This document shows, in pieces, positions 8,137 through 16,258 of a DNA stretch of 51,332 nt (position 1 is the stretch's first letter; each line of letters starts with the position of its first letter). Origin of the DNA: CAYPHY01 sp964410625 (GTDB lineage: Bacteria > Chloroflexota > Anaerolineae > Promineifilales > Promineifilaceae); contig CAYPHY010000037.1 in assembly GCA_964410625.1 (NCBI GenBank), positions 1 through 51,332 on the forward strand, written 5' to 3'. The notes beneath the pieces were generated by a model that worked only from the letters and a program-made list of their open reading frames with translations, was not told where the DNA came from and did not search any database. The position numbers were made by a program, and so were the translations under genes.

Positions 8137-8275
8137 AGGGAACGCTGATTTTCGCGGATAAAACGCAGATTGACGCCGATCTTTCTAAAAATCAGCGCCA
8201 ATCTGCGTGCAATTCTCGATTTACTAATCGCCTATTGCCTATCAGCGATTATCTGCGTCCCATCTTTCGTGATTA
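8137..8275. repeat. AATCTGCGT / CGCAGATT repeat block
   Basis: Contains GAACGCTGATTTTCGCGGAT, AAACGCAGATTGACGCCGAT, AATCAGCGCCAATCTGCGTG and ATCAGCGATTATCTGCGTCC, able to pair with each other. Related blocks lie at 15047-15103 and 47354-47457. The 195-bp spacer between the convergent IPK and RNase genes holds no gene. Confidence 0.7.
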
Positions 8276-8304
8276 CGAAAACTGCAAGAACAGTCTTACA
8301 GTAT

Positions 8305-10167
8305 TTAGCCAGTAATAATACGAAAATTAGCCTCGCGCCGGGGGAGATCAACGTTATTCAGAGCCACGTGGACAGCCTGATTCAGCTCAAAACCATTCCC
8401 ACCCCGTTGATACACATAAGTTTCCAAATCGAGTTCGGGAATGACGACCAACGACCGTTTGGCCTGCTGCTCGACAACGATACCCGTCCCGCTCCAGCCC
8501 GGATTTTGCAACAGGTAGACATGCTTCCAATGGCCGACCGATAGGCGCTCGGCCGATCGCACCACAATTCCACCCGCCTCGGCCGCGCCCAAACGCATAA
8601 TCAACGATTGCGACTCCAGTAACGGCTCCCCACGCAGATGCGCCCGCAATTGCTGATGTACGACCAGGTCAAGATAGCGGCGCAATGGACTGGTGCATTG
8701 CACATACATCGCTAACCCCAACCCGGCATGACCACCAGGGTTAAAACCATCGGCCAACTGTTGCCGGCTACGCTGCATCGTTTTTCGTAGCGCAAACATA
8801 CCCGCCAGATCATCGGCCGCCGGTAGGACCTCCGGCCGTGTTTCCAACTCCTCCTGGACGGTGAAAGGCATGGGGATGTGCTGATCCAACGCATAACGAG
8901 CCACCGCTTCCCCCGCCAGCAGCATCGCCTCGCGCACCAACTCGCGGCTGCGTAGTGGAAGAATCGGCCGAATTTCCACCCGTCCCTCATGGACCCGCAC
9001 CTTCACCTCCGGCAACACCAGTTCGATTGCCCCTTGCTTTTCCCGCCGCGCCCGGTTCGCCTGGGCAATCTGATAAAGCCGTGCCAGCAGCGGTTCGTCC
9101 AATCGTTCATTCACCTCGCTATAGGTCAGGCGTGTAACGCGCACCCAACTGGGAACGATTTCCAGATCGACCACTTCCGCCGCCGAATTAAGCCGTAGAC
9201 CAAAGGACAACGCCGGGGAGACTGGCTGTAACCCCAACCCCAATGCCTCCGTGGCTGCGCTGGGCAACATCGGCACCGTCCCTTCCGGCAAATAGAGGCT
9301 GGCTCCGCGATTACGCGCTTCGAGATCGGCCGCGCTATCCGCCCTAACCACCGCCGCCACATCCGCCACATGCACCCAAAGCACATCCCCGTCAATACTC
9401 AGCGCATCATCCGGGTCACGGTTGCCCTCATCATCAATCGCCAATGCCAAAAGATGTGTCAAATCACGCCGGGGTTCGTCGGCAATCAACCCCCCTCCCT
9501 GATCCAAGAGCCGCTCATCTGGCGGCACAGTCGCCACACCAAGACGAGCCGGATAGGGGTTCATGCCTTCATCCCAATAACCAATCCCCAATAGCAAGGC
9601 GTGGGCGGTTTCCGCCTCTTCACTCCGGCCGAGCGCACGCAATACCCGGCTTTGCATCTGTTTGCCCAATGCAACGGCCGCCACTTCGTTGAGATAACGA
9701 CTATCTTCTGCGGCAAACTGGCCTGCCTCCACCCGCCCCACAAACGCTTGCCACGCTTGTTCTTCAGCCGCTTTCGCCTGCCTTGCCTGACGAATGGTTT
9801 CCACTTGTTCGGCCGTGTGGACGGCAATCGCCTCCGGCTGGCCGCTAAAATAAAGCCCCTCATCCACCAGCCGCCAGGTAGCCCAGACAGTGAGCGGCGA
9901 ATAGTCGTCGTAGATCAGCTCCGCTAACTCTGGCAGCGCGGTCATCTCACCGGCCAGCAACTCCCAGGCGGTGAGCGGGTCCCCCTTTGGTTTTTGGCCT
10001 AACTCATGGAGTGATTGTAACGGGCCAGGATGAAGCAGCGTGATGTCCTTCGGCCGCACGCTGACCGACTCCCCTCCCTCCACCTGCAAGTCGATCTTCT
10101 TCCCCACTTGCTGCACCCGCGCCGGACGACCTTTATAGAGAACGAGGCTGGCTGGTTTGATGGTCAT
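8305..10167 (-). CDS. RNase II / RNB-family exoribonuclease
   Basis: A 620-residue protein with a central RNB catalytic domain. IDDEGNRDPDDALSI (244-258) holds the metal-binding aspartates of the RNB family, and CTSPLRRYLDLVVHQQL carries the conserved Arg-rich motif near the domain end. The N-terminal 60 residues look like a small beta-barrel domain (RPARVQQVGKKIDLQVEGGE), followed by a helical insert (65-200). It hydrolyses single-stranded RNA 3' to 5'. It is shorter than E. coli RNase R and the tail after the RNB domain is only about 90 residues, so a full C-terminal S1 domain is doubtful. The ATG at 10167 (MTIKPASLV) is chosen because the 15 codons upstream are repeat-derived sequence. No Shine-Dalgarno. 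Confidence 0.9.
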   Translation of the reverse strand: MTIKPASLVLYKGRPARVQQVGKKIDLQVEGGESVSVRPKDITLLHPGPLQSLHELGQKPKGDPLTAWELLAGEMTALPELAELIYDDYSPLTVWATWRLVDEGLYFSGQPEAIAVHTAEQVETIRQARQAKAAEEQAWQAFVGRVEAGQFAAEDSRYLNEVAAVALGKQMQSRVLRALGRSEEAETAHALLLGIGYWDEGMNPYPARLGVATVPPDERLLDQGGGLIADEPRRDLTHLLALAIDDEGNRDPDDALSIDGDVLWVHVADVAAVVRADSAADLEARNRGASLYLPEGTVPMLPSAATEALGLGLQPVSPALSFGLRLNSAAEVVDLEIVPSWVRVTRLTYSEVNERLDEPLLARLYQIAQANRARREKQGAIELVLPEVKVRVHEGRVEIRPILPLRSRELVREAMLLAGEAVARYALDQHIPMPFTVQEELETRPEVLPAADDLAGMFALRKTMQRSRQQLADGFNPGGHAGLGLAMYVQCTSPLRRYLDLVVHQQLRAHLRGEPLLESQSLIMRLGAAEAGGIVVRSAERLSVGHWKHVYLLQNPGWSGTGIVVEQQAKRSLVVIPELDLETYVYQRGGNGFELNQAVHVALNNVDLPRREANFRIITG

Positions 10168-10175
10168 GATAAAGA

Positions 10176-10213
10176 AAAGAGACTGAGAGACTAGGAGATT
10201 GAGAGACTCCATT
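10176..10213. repeat. left half of a GAGACTGA-type array
   Basis: GAGACTGAGAGACTAGGAGA and TTGAGAGACTCC units. The complementary half is at 10361-10392 on the far side of the MITE, so a MITE appears to have been inserted into the loop of this palindromic array. Confidence 0.7.
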
Positions 10214-10360
10214 AGTACACTGTTTCAAAGGTTTTAACAATTGTCATTCTGAACGGAGTGAAGAATCCCTTGCAACCTCCTGTACCAGAAATGTACTAGG
10301 GATTCCTCGCTCCGAAGACTCCGCTCGGAATGACAGTTGGGTTACTTTTGAAACAGTGTA
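10214..10360. mobile_element. MITE-like element with long terminal inverted repeats, TA-flanked
   Basis: A non-coding unit of about 147 bp that starts TACACTGTTTCAAA and ends TTTGAAACAGTGTA. The inverted arms extend over some 60 bp, including GTCATTCTGAACGGAGTG on the left and the complement of GTCATTCCGAGCGGAGTC on the right. TA at both ends suggests a TA target duplication, as produced by IS630/Tc1-type transposases; no transposase is encoded here. A second copy begins at 51289. Confidence 0.75.
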
Positions 10361-10392
10361 ATTACTCTCCTAATCTCCTATCAGTCTCCTCC
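10361..10392. repeat. right half of the GAGACTGA-type array
   Basis: ATTACTCTCCTAATCTCCTA and TCAGTCTCCTCC complement the units at 10176-10213. It encodes the last codons and stop of the adjacent SDR gene on the minus strand. Confidence 0.7.
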
Positions 10393-11194
10393 CTGTAAAC
10401 TCATCCATACTACTGCTAATCCCAAAAAACTTTGCCAGTGAGTCGAACCAGTCGGTGGGTAGCAAACGGCCGGGGATGACCACATTGGCAAAGGGTGGCA
10501 AAATCAGGCGGCGCCGATTCCGGCGGATAGCCAGCAGGATTTGGTCGGCCACATACGCCGGCTTCATAATCGGCAGCAGCCAGGGGAAGCGCGTTTGCAC
10601 CCCGGCAAACATGCCGGTGCTGATGTAGTAGGGACAGACAACCGTGGTACGGATGCCTGGAAAGCCGAGATGCTTCAATTCAACGCGAAGGGCATCATCG
10701 AAGCCAATAGCGGCCGCTTTGCTGGCGCAATAGTCCGTCATGTTTGGCACGCCAATCAGCCCGGCGGCCGAGGCTATGGTCACAACATGCCCCGCTCGCC
10801 GCTCCATCATCCCTGGCAGGAAGGCGCGGGTAATCCAAAAACAAGCCAGGGTGTTGATCTCAAACGTTCGCTGGATCGTCTCGTCCGATAATTCCAACAA
10901 CGGCTTGCCAGAGACGATCCCCGCGTTGTTGATCACCACATCCACAATCCCTTGCTCGGCCAACACCCGTGCGGCCAGAAAGCGGATCGTCTCGCGGTTG
11001 GTTACATCACAACTGTAAGGCGTCGCCTCCAGATGCCACCCGCGAATTTGATCGCAGACCGTTTCCAACCCTTCTTGATTAATATCCCATAAGATGACAC
11101 GGCCGCCCATCGCCGCGATCTTCAACGCCAGCAAGCGGCCGATGCCACTCGCCGCCCCCGTGATCAATACATTTTTCCCCTGTAACTCGGTCAT
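10370..11194 (-). CDS. SDR family oxidoreductase
   Basis: A 274-residue classical short-chain dehydrogenase. It has the cofactor loop TGAASGIG (12-19), the NNAG motif (89-92), catalytic Ser in ITIASAAG-type context (about 142), and Tyr155/Lys159 in YCASK. Asp37 after the second beta strand (LWDINQ) favours NAD(H) over NADP(H). The substrate cannot be read from sequence; the C-terminal half with a conserved ISTGMF stretch resembles retinol/steroid-dehydrogenase-like SDRs. The final residues (RRLIGD) and stop are encoded by the degenerate GGAGACTGATAGGAGATTAG array. It stands alone, with a 375-bp spacer upstream. Confidence 0.9.
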   Translation of the reverse strand: MTELQGKNVLITGAASGIGRLLALKIAAMGGRVILWDINQEGLETVCDQIRGWHLEATPYSCDVTNRETIRFLAARVLAEQGIVDVVINNAGIVSGKPLLELSDETIQRTFEINTLACFWITRAFLPGMMERRAGHVVTIASAAGLIGVPNMTDYCASKAAAIGFDDALRVELKHLGFPGIRTTVVCPYYISTGMFAGVQTRFPWLLPIMKPAYVADQILLAIRRNRRRLILPPFANVVIPGRLLPTDWFDSLAKFFGISSSMDEFTGRRLIGD

Positions 11195-11488
11195 AGGCCA
11201 ATCATATCACACCAGTGCTGGCAATGATAAACGGTTGTTAGCTGCTTTACCGGTCATTGATCAACGACCATTGAATTTTTACACTGCCTAAGCAAGATGT
11301 TTGTGGACGGCAACCAATAGAACTCCTATCTATTCTTGCTGTATAATCTGTTTGAAGATAGAGTAGCCTATATTCTGTCCTTGAGTCCATCCAGGCAAGA
11401 ACACTGCAACTGCTCGAAGCAGAAGCGGTTTGATCAAACGTTTTGTCTACAGCAATAAACTTTGTCCTTAGATCGTTTCAACCACAGC
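11195..11488. other. intergenic region, no gene seen
   Basis: AT-richer spacer between the divergent SDR gene and the tRNA gene. Contains GCTGTATAATCTG (about 11338-11350), a possible -10 element of unknown target. I see no ORF with coding character and no strong hairpin. Confidence 0.5.
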
Positions 11489-11517
11489 TTGGCAGCGTGT
11501 GTAAGAGATAGTATACT
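11489..11517 (+). promoter_or_regulatory. promoter of tRNA-Ser
   Basis: TTGGCA (11489-11494), a 17-bp spacer and TATACT (11512-11517): a near-consensus housekeeping promoter. Transcription would begin near 11524, giving a 5' leader of about 46 nt before the tRNA. Confidence 0.7.
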
Positions 11518-11569
11518 TAAGACGTTGGTCGTTCTTCGCGTCAGCAAGAGCCATTACCAAGCATAAATC

Positions 11570-11655
11570 GGAGAGGTCGCATAGTTGGTCTAGTGCGCAC
11601 GATTGGAAATCGTGTACCTCGCAAGGGGTCGCGGGTTCGAATCCCGCCCTCTCCG
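11570..11655 (+). tRNA. tRNA-Ser (anticodon GGA)
   Basis: An 86-nt cloverleaf. Acceptor stem GGAGAGG / CCTCTCC with discriminator G; anticodon stem-loop CACGA-TTGGAAA-TCGTG with anticodon GGA at 11605-11607; a long variable arm (TACCTCGCAAGGGGT), as in class II serine tRNAs; T arm GCGGG-TTCGAAT-CCCGC. CCA is not encoded. It reads UCC/UCU codons. The kinase gene starts 44 nt downstream on the same strand and could be co-transcribed. Confidence 0.96.
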
Positions 11656-11698
11656 CTTCCTCACTTGCGCCCTGATTGTCACTCATGGAGTAGTTTGT

Positions 11699-13501
11699 AT
11701 GGGTCAAACGACAATCGGCCGTTATCAGATTCGCCAGGAACTCGGTCAGAGTGAAATTGGCGTTGTTTACCTGGCCTATGACCCGCTTCTGAAGCGCGAA
11801 GTGGCAGTTAAGGTATTGCAGCCACACCTGTTTGCCGACGATCCCCAGTTGGCGAAGCGGTTTGAGCAAGAGGCGGAAACCATCGCCTCGTTGGAGCATC
11901 ATAGCATCATTCCCCTTTATGATTTTGGTCAGGATGGGGAGATGCGCTACTTCGTCAGACGCTATATGAAAGGGGGGACGCTTCGCGATCGGTTGGCAAA
12001 CGGCCCATTAAATCTCGATGAAACCATAGCCATACTCGGCCGTGTGGGGAGTGCGCTCGATAAGGCACACAGTAGCGGCATCACCCATCGCGACCTAAAG
12101 CCCACCAACATCCTCTTTGACGAAGGTGGCTTCGCTTACCTGAGCGATTTTGGCATTATTAAGACCGAGAACCTCCCCAAACCACAGAGCGACGTTGTGC
12201 AGATCACCGGCACACCCGCCTATATGAGTCCAGAGCAGTTGGATGGCGGGACGGTAGACAACCGCAGCGACATCTACTCACTGGGCATCGTCCTCTATGA
12301 AATGCTAGCCGGCAAAAAACCGTTTGACCATACGAGTGCAGCCCGTGTGATCGTCATGCATTTGACCCAGCCGGCCCCCGACATCTTGCTCGCCAATCCA
12401 GTGTTGCCCCCAGGTGCGAATACGGTTATCCAAAAAGCGATGGCAAAGGAGCCGGAAAATCGCTACCCGACCGCAGGCGCGATGTTCCTTGCGCTAGAGT
12501 CATTGGCGGACAGTCCGGCGGGTACTCCGGTTGTCGCTTCCAGAAGCCCAGTTTCAGCTATTCCCCCCACCGGCAAGCCGCCTGATACCGCTCACATTCA
12601 AGGATCAGCCGTTGCGCTGGCTCAGGAAGGAAAACATACAGAAGCGGCCGAACTATGGTGCCAGGCCAACGATCTGGAACAGGCGGCCGAACAATACGAA
12701 CTCGCTGGACATTGGTCGGAAGCGGCCGATTTGTGGCTACAACTCGACCTCTATGATAGACGAGCCAACGCCTCCCATCAATTTGCTCAATTCCTCAGCC
12801 AACAGCCGGTGGGGGACGAAGAGAAGGCCATTGCCTGGGAGCGAGCTGCCAGCGCCTATGTGGAGATAGGCGATAAGGAAACACAGGAAGCAAGTGAACG
12901 GGAAGTCGCTCGCTATCGTCGCCAGCCAATCCTCATTCTAAACATTGAGCCGAAGGAAGTGCCGCTCGAAGAGTGGAGCAAAGTCAACTATACAGTGCGC
13001 AATGATGGGTTTGCTAGTGCCCGCTTCCTCACGGTGAATCTGATTAACGGCCACTTTGAAGGTAAGGGCGTGCGTACCTTAACGATGCGCACATTGAAGC
13101 CAGGCGAAACATTTACCTATTGGGTAGACGCCTATCCACATCGTCAAGGAGAGCGTGTCCCCTTACAGTTGCTCATCGAATACATGGATAAAAATGATCA
13201 GCGCCATAAACTAGAGCGCACCTTCTCCCTGCGAGTGAGCGAGAAAGCGTCAGCAATCGCTGAGGAAACTATCAAGGATACCGATACGCGCCGGTTACTG
13301 GACTTACGAAACCAAATAGTGCAACTCTTCACGGAGAGCGAGCTATACGACGTCTGTTTAGAATTGAGCGTTGATCCCGAAACCTTCGATGAGTCCAAGC
13401 CCACCTTCGTTCGCGAACTGATCTTTTATCTGCTGCGCCGCGGCCGTTTGCAGGAGTTGATTGAGATTTGCAAGAGAGATCGGCCGCATGTGGCCTGGTA
13501 G
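11699..13501 (+). CDS. Ser/Thr kinase with helical-repeat, CARDB-like and death-like effector-associated domains
   Basis: A 600-residue multidomain protein. The Hanks kinase domain (8-270) has Lys38, HRDLKPTNI (130-138), DFG (150-152) and GTPAYMSPEQ (171-180). The glycine loop is LGQSEIGVV, with Ser replacing the second conserved Gly. Residues 300-405 are alpha-helical repeats (AAELWCQANDLEQAAEQYEL). Residues 410-515 are a CARDB/Ig-like beta domain (KVNYTVRNDGFASARFLTV). Residues 534-600 (LRNQIVQLF, ELYDVCLELSVDPE, RELIFYLLRRGRLQELIEIC, RPHVAW) resemble the small helical effector-associated (death-like) domains fused to bacterial STAND NTPases and peptidases. No membrane segment. The ATG at 11699 is chosen: GGAG lies 8 nt upstream, and the longer frame would overlap the tRNA. 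Death-domain assignment is by motif recall. Confidence 0.85.
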   Translation: MGQTTIGRYQIRQELGQSEIGVVYLAYDPLLKREVAVKVLQPHLFADDPQLAKRFEQEAETIASLEHHSIIPLYDFGQDGEMRYFVRRYMKGGTLRDRLANGPLNLDETIAILGRVGSALDKAHSSGITHRDLKPTNILFDEGGFAYLSDFGIIKTENLPKPQSDVVQITGTPAYMSPEQLDGGTVDNRSDIYSLGIVLYEMLAGKKPFDHTSAARVIVMHLTQPAPDILLANPVLPPGANTVIQKAMAKEPENRYPTAGAMFLALESLADSPAGTPVVASRSPVSAIPPTGKPPDTAHIQGSAVALAQEGKHTEAAELWCQANDLEQAAEQYELAGHWSEAADLWLQLDLYDRRANASHQFAQFLSQQPVGDEEKAIAWERAASAYVEIGDKETQEASEREVARYRRQPILILNIEPKEVPLEEWSKVNYTVRNDGFASARFLTVNLINGHFEGKGVRTLTMRTLKPGETFTYWVDAYPHRQGERVPLQLLIEYMDKNDQRHKLERTFSLRVSEKASAIAEETIKDTDTRRLLDLRNQIVQLFTESELYDVCLELSVDPETFDESKPTFVRELIFYLLRRGRLQELIEICKRDRPHVAW

Positions 13502-13572
13502 CCTGGTAGCGTCGCTGTAAGTAATGTACACTGCAAGGGACAAAGGTTATTCCCTTTCGTTGCTGAGTATTG

Positions 13573-15024
13573 ATGAATTCACAAGCAGATCATTTAACGA
13601 CTGTTGCTCCGTCACACCTTATTTCTCAAGCCCAAGATTTTTATGATGCTTATCAACTTGACGACCTTCCTGGTCCTCTGCGACGCAACAGTCTCGACTA
13701 CTACTACCTGAGTGTCTATCCCTCCTTGCGGCAGATGCGGCCGCTTTCCCCTGACCACTCACTCCCCTATCCCGATAAAGTCCATAGCGTCTACGTCCAC
13801 ATCCCCTTCTGCTCCGGCGTCTGTGAATTTTGCAGCTACTATCTGCTAGCGATTAGTCCCAAGCGGCAGGCGGCCATTGCCGATTACCTCGAATTGGTCA
13901 AGCAGGAGTTGTTGTTCCACCAACGCCATACCCAATTGGACATCACCTATCTGTACATCGGCGGCGGCACACCCAGCCTGATCCCCCCGCAGGCGTTGGG
14001 TTCCTTCCTGCGCTTTTTGGAAGAACAGCAGATGCTCAACCCGAACCCATTAGGCACAGTGGAACTGCATCCTGAGTTTTTCCGCAACACGGCCGAAGCC
14101 TCCACATTTCTCAACATTCTTACACATTTTGGCCTCAGCCGTGTCAGCGTCGGCTACCAGGTCTCTGATGAGCATCTATTACAAACGACCAAGCGACGGC
14201 ACGCGGCCGACTTCATGGCCTCGGCCATGTCGCTCTTGCGGCAGCATGGCTTTTTGGTCAATCTCGACCTGATGTACGGCTTGCCGGAGCAATCCCTCGC
14301 CAGTTGGGAAGCGACCTTGCGCGCCGCCGTTGCCTATGAGCCAGACTCCATTTCCACCTACTTCCTCTTTGTTGACAAAGGGACGATCACCCACCAGAAG
14401 GTGCAAAAGGGGCAGGTGCGCTTGCCCGACCACCGCCACCTCCAGACCCAGCACCTCATGGCCCAACTTTACCTGGAGAGCGAAGGCTTCCATGAACTGC
14501 CGAGTGACTTTTATACGCGGCCGGAAGGTGACCCGGCCGACTTTCGGCCGTCCTATCTTCCCTCTGCCGCCTGCACGCTGCCCGTTGGCGCTGGCGCTTA
14601 TGGCTACTTCAACAACGTGCAATTTTACAATCTCTTTGATTTAGCCATGTACCGGCAGCGAATAGAGGACGGCCGTTCCCCCGTTTGGCGCGGCTACCAC
14701 CTGAATCCCGACGAATCTCTGCACCGTGACGTGATGTTTGCGCTGAAGAACGATCCCTATCTCGATTGCCGGTTATTCGAGGCGACATATAATAAGAGTC
14801 TGATAGACTATTTTGAACGGCAATGGACACTCTTGCAGCAGTTGAAGATGGTGCAAATAGACGGCCGTCGCATCCAATTAACCGCCAAAGGGCGATTATG
14901 CGTCGAAGAGATCAGCAGCCTCTTCCGCTGTCCCCACATTATTGAAGATAACGAGGGCGTTGGCGAAGCGGAACGCGCCCTGCTCGACAAACACAACTAT
15001 TCGCCAACCTACCCGATGCTCTAA
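13573..15024 (+). CDS. HemN/HemW-like radical SAM protein
   Basis: A 483-residue radical SAM enzyme of the coproporphyrinogen dehydrogenase-like group. The 4Fe-4S motif is CSGVCEFC (Cys80, Cys84, Cys87), preceded by VYVHIPFC. Other family blocks: YIGGGTPSLIPP, SVGYQVSDEHLL, VNLDLMYGLPEQSLASWEATL. An N-terminal extension of about 70 residues precedes the SAM domain and the C-terminus carries a HemN-like accessory domain. True HemN oxidises coproporphyrinogen III; HemW binds haem; which role applies here cannot be told. The ATG at 13573 is preferred to the TTG just before it. A gene for a B12-binding protein follows by 83 bp on the same strand. Confidence 0.85.
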   Translation: MNSQADHLTTVAPSHLISQAQDFYDAYQLDDLPGPLRRNSLDYYYLSVYPSLRQMRPLSPDHSLPYPDKVHSVYVHIPFCSGVCEFCSYYLLAISPKRQAAIADYLELVKQELLFHQRHTQLDITYLYIGGGTPSLIPPQALGSFLRFLEEQQMLNPNPLGTVELHPEFFRNTAEASTFLNILTHFGLSRVSVGYQVSDEHLLQTTKRRHAADFMASAMSLLRQHGFLVNLDLMYGLPEQSLASWEATLRAAVAYEPDSISTYFLFVDKGTITHQKVQKGQVRLPDHRHLQTQHLMAQLYLESEGFHELPSDFYTRPEGDPADFRPSYLPSAACTLPVGAGAYGYFNNVQFYNLFDLAMYRQRIEDGRSPVWRGYHLNPDESLHRDVMFALKNDPYLDCRLFEATYNKSLIDYFERQWTLLQQLKMVQIDGRRIQLTAKGRLCVEEISSLFRCPHIIEDNEGVGEAERALLDKHNYSPTYPML

Positions 15025-15046
15025 ATGATGGACAGCAAGCAGTTTG

Positions 15047-15103
15047 CGCAAAGATAATCAGCATCAATCTGCTTTCCATCAGCGAAAATCTGCGTTACGA
15101 ATT
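15047..15103 (+). repeat. AATCTGCG repeat block
   Basis: AAAGATAATCAGCATCAATC, ATCAGCGAAAATCTGCGTTA: same family as 8137-8275 and 47354-47457. Confidence 0.55.
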
Positions 15104-15107
15104 GATA

Positions 15108-15548
15108 ATGAACATGCAAAACCAACCCCACCACCCCCCACCACGAGTATTGATGGCCAAACCCGGTCTGGACGGCCACGACCGTGGCGCAAAAGTAACC
15201 GCCCGTGCCTTGCGCGATGCCGGTATGGAAGTGATCTACACCGGCCTACGCCAGACGCCGGAGATGGTCGTTGAGGCAGCGTTGCAAGAGGATGTAGATG
15301 CCATCGGTCTGAGCATCCTTTCCGGCGCCCATATGCCGTTGGTGCAGCGCATTATGGAACTATTGGCGGAAAAGGAAATGACCGACGTCCCCGTCTTCCT
15401 CGGCGGTATTATCCCCAATGAGGATGTACCGGTGTTGGAGGAGATGGGCGTAGCGGCCGTCTTTGGCCCTGGAGCCAGCCTTGAGGATATTATCACGACC
15501 TTCCGCAAAGCGATTGAGCAGCGGCGGGCCGCTTTAGGAGAGTCATAA
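15108..15548 (+). CDS. cobalamin-binding domain protein, methylmalonyl-CoA mutase C-terminal type
   Basis: A 146-residue stand-alone B12-binding domain. RVLMAKPGLDGHDRGAK carries the DxHxxG motif, with His24 as the lower axial cobalt ligand; GLSILSGAH and VFLGGIIPNEDV are the other cofactor-contacting blocks of the mutase small domain. In split acyl-CoA mutases such a subunit pairs with a separate catalytic barrel; no large subunit gene is in this window. The protein could serve a distant mutase subunit or the adjacent radical SAM protein (the latter is speculation). The start is ambiguous between ATG 15108 and ATG 15114. The DinB gene begins 1 nt after its stop codon, so the two form one transcription unit. 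Confidence 0.87.
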   Translation: MNMQNQPHHPPPRVLMAKPGLDGHDRGAKVTARALRDAGMEVIYTGLRQTPEMVVEAALQEDVDAIGLSILSGAHMPLVQRIMELLAEKEMTDVPVFLGGIIPNEDVPVLEEMGVAAVFGPGASLEDIITTFRKAIEQRRAALGES

Positions 15549-15549
15549 G

Positions 15550-16125
15550 ATGGGCGATTTCCCCGATTTCCCAAATGATGCGCGGGCCATTCTGACTATT
15601 GATTTGGAAGAAGGGTGGGAACCGGAAATCGGCCGCCATGTCTGGATGTTAGACGCAGCACGCCGCCGCACTTTGGAGAAAGTCGAGGGTATTCCGGCCG
15701 AACATGAACAAGCCATTATTGACTGGCGGGCGGGACCACAGGCAAACAGCATCGGCTCAAGCCTTTATCACCTGGCGATCATTGAGACCTCCTGGCTGTA
15801 TGATGAAGTGATGGAACGGCCGCTTCCTGCGGAACTTGAAAGTCTGTTTCCCCATGATGTTCGCGAAGTGGATGGTGTTTTGACGCCGATTAGCGGTCAA
15901 ACGTTGGCCGAACATTTACAGCGGTTGGAAATCTGTCACCGGCAATTGTTAGAGAGTTACCGTCAGCTCACTCTCGATGATTTTCGACGGCCGCGCCAAC
16001 TGGAACAATATGCCGTAACCCCGGAGTGGGTGCTTTACCATCTGGCACAGCACGAGGCCGAGCATCGCAGCCAGGTAGCCGAATCGCGCCGAGCGGCCGA
16101 GCAAGCCCTCGCCCTAAACATGTAA
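15550..16125 (+). CDS. DinB-family protein
   Basis: A 191-residue four-helix-bundle protein of the DinB/DUF664 superfamily. The metal-binding histidines are visible in SLYHLAIIE (about residues 73-81) and near the C-terminus in YHLAQHEAEHRSQV. Family members bind a divalent metal; some are thiol-dependent transferases such as bacillithiol or mycothiol transferases, but the substrate of this one is unknown. The ATG lies one base after the stop codon of the B12-domain gene, so translation is probably coupled. A palindromic repeat follows its stop codon. Confidence 0.82.
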   Translation: MGDFPDFPNDARAILTIDLEEGWEPEIGRHVWMLDAARRRTLEKVEGIPAEHEQAIIDWRAGPQANSIGSSLYHLAIIETSWLYDEVMERPLPAELESLFPHDVREVDGVLTPISGQTLAEHLQRLEICHRQLLESYRQLTLDDFRRPRQLEQYAVTPEWVLYHLAQHEAEHRSQVAESRRAAEQALALNM

Positions 16126-16130
16126 AGGAC

Positions 16131-16236
16131 AGGACTTACGCATTTGCATCGAATTAGCGCGAATTGAGGGCTATTTTTCGCGTTAATTCGCGCTAATTCG
16201 ATGCAAAAAATTCTTAACTGCATAAGTTCTAAAGGA
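16131..16236. repeat. TTACGCA...CGAATTAGCGCGAATT palindromic repeat, copy 2
   Basis: Starts GGACTTACGCATTTGCATCG and ends CTGCATAAGTTCT. The inner arms are ATCGAATTAGCGCGAATT and AATTCGCGCTAATTCGAT, an 18-bp perfect inverted pair. The outer frame matches the copies at 5046, 39062, 43485 and 45111, but the inner word differs. Confidence 0.85.
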
Positions 16237-16258
16237 TATAAATCGTAAGGTTGTAAGT

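Noticed and set aside
11603..11698. Upstream extension of the kinase ORF to 11603
   Set aside because: It overlaps the tRNA-Ser anticodon arm and lacks a ribosome binding site; ATG 11699 has GGAG at the right distance and begins the kinase domain.
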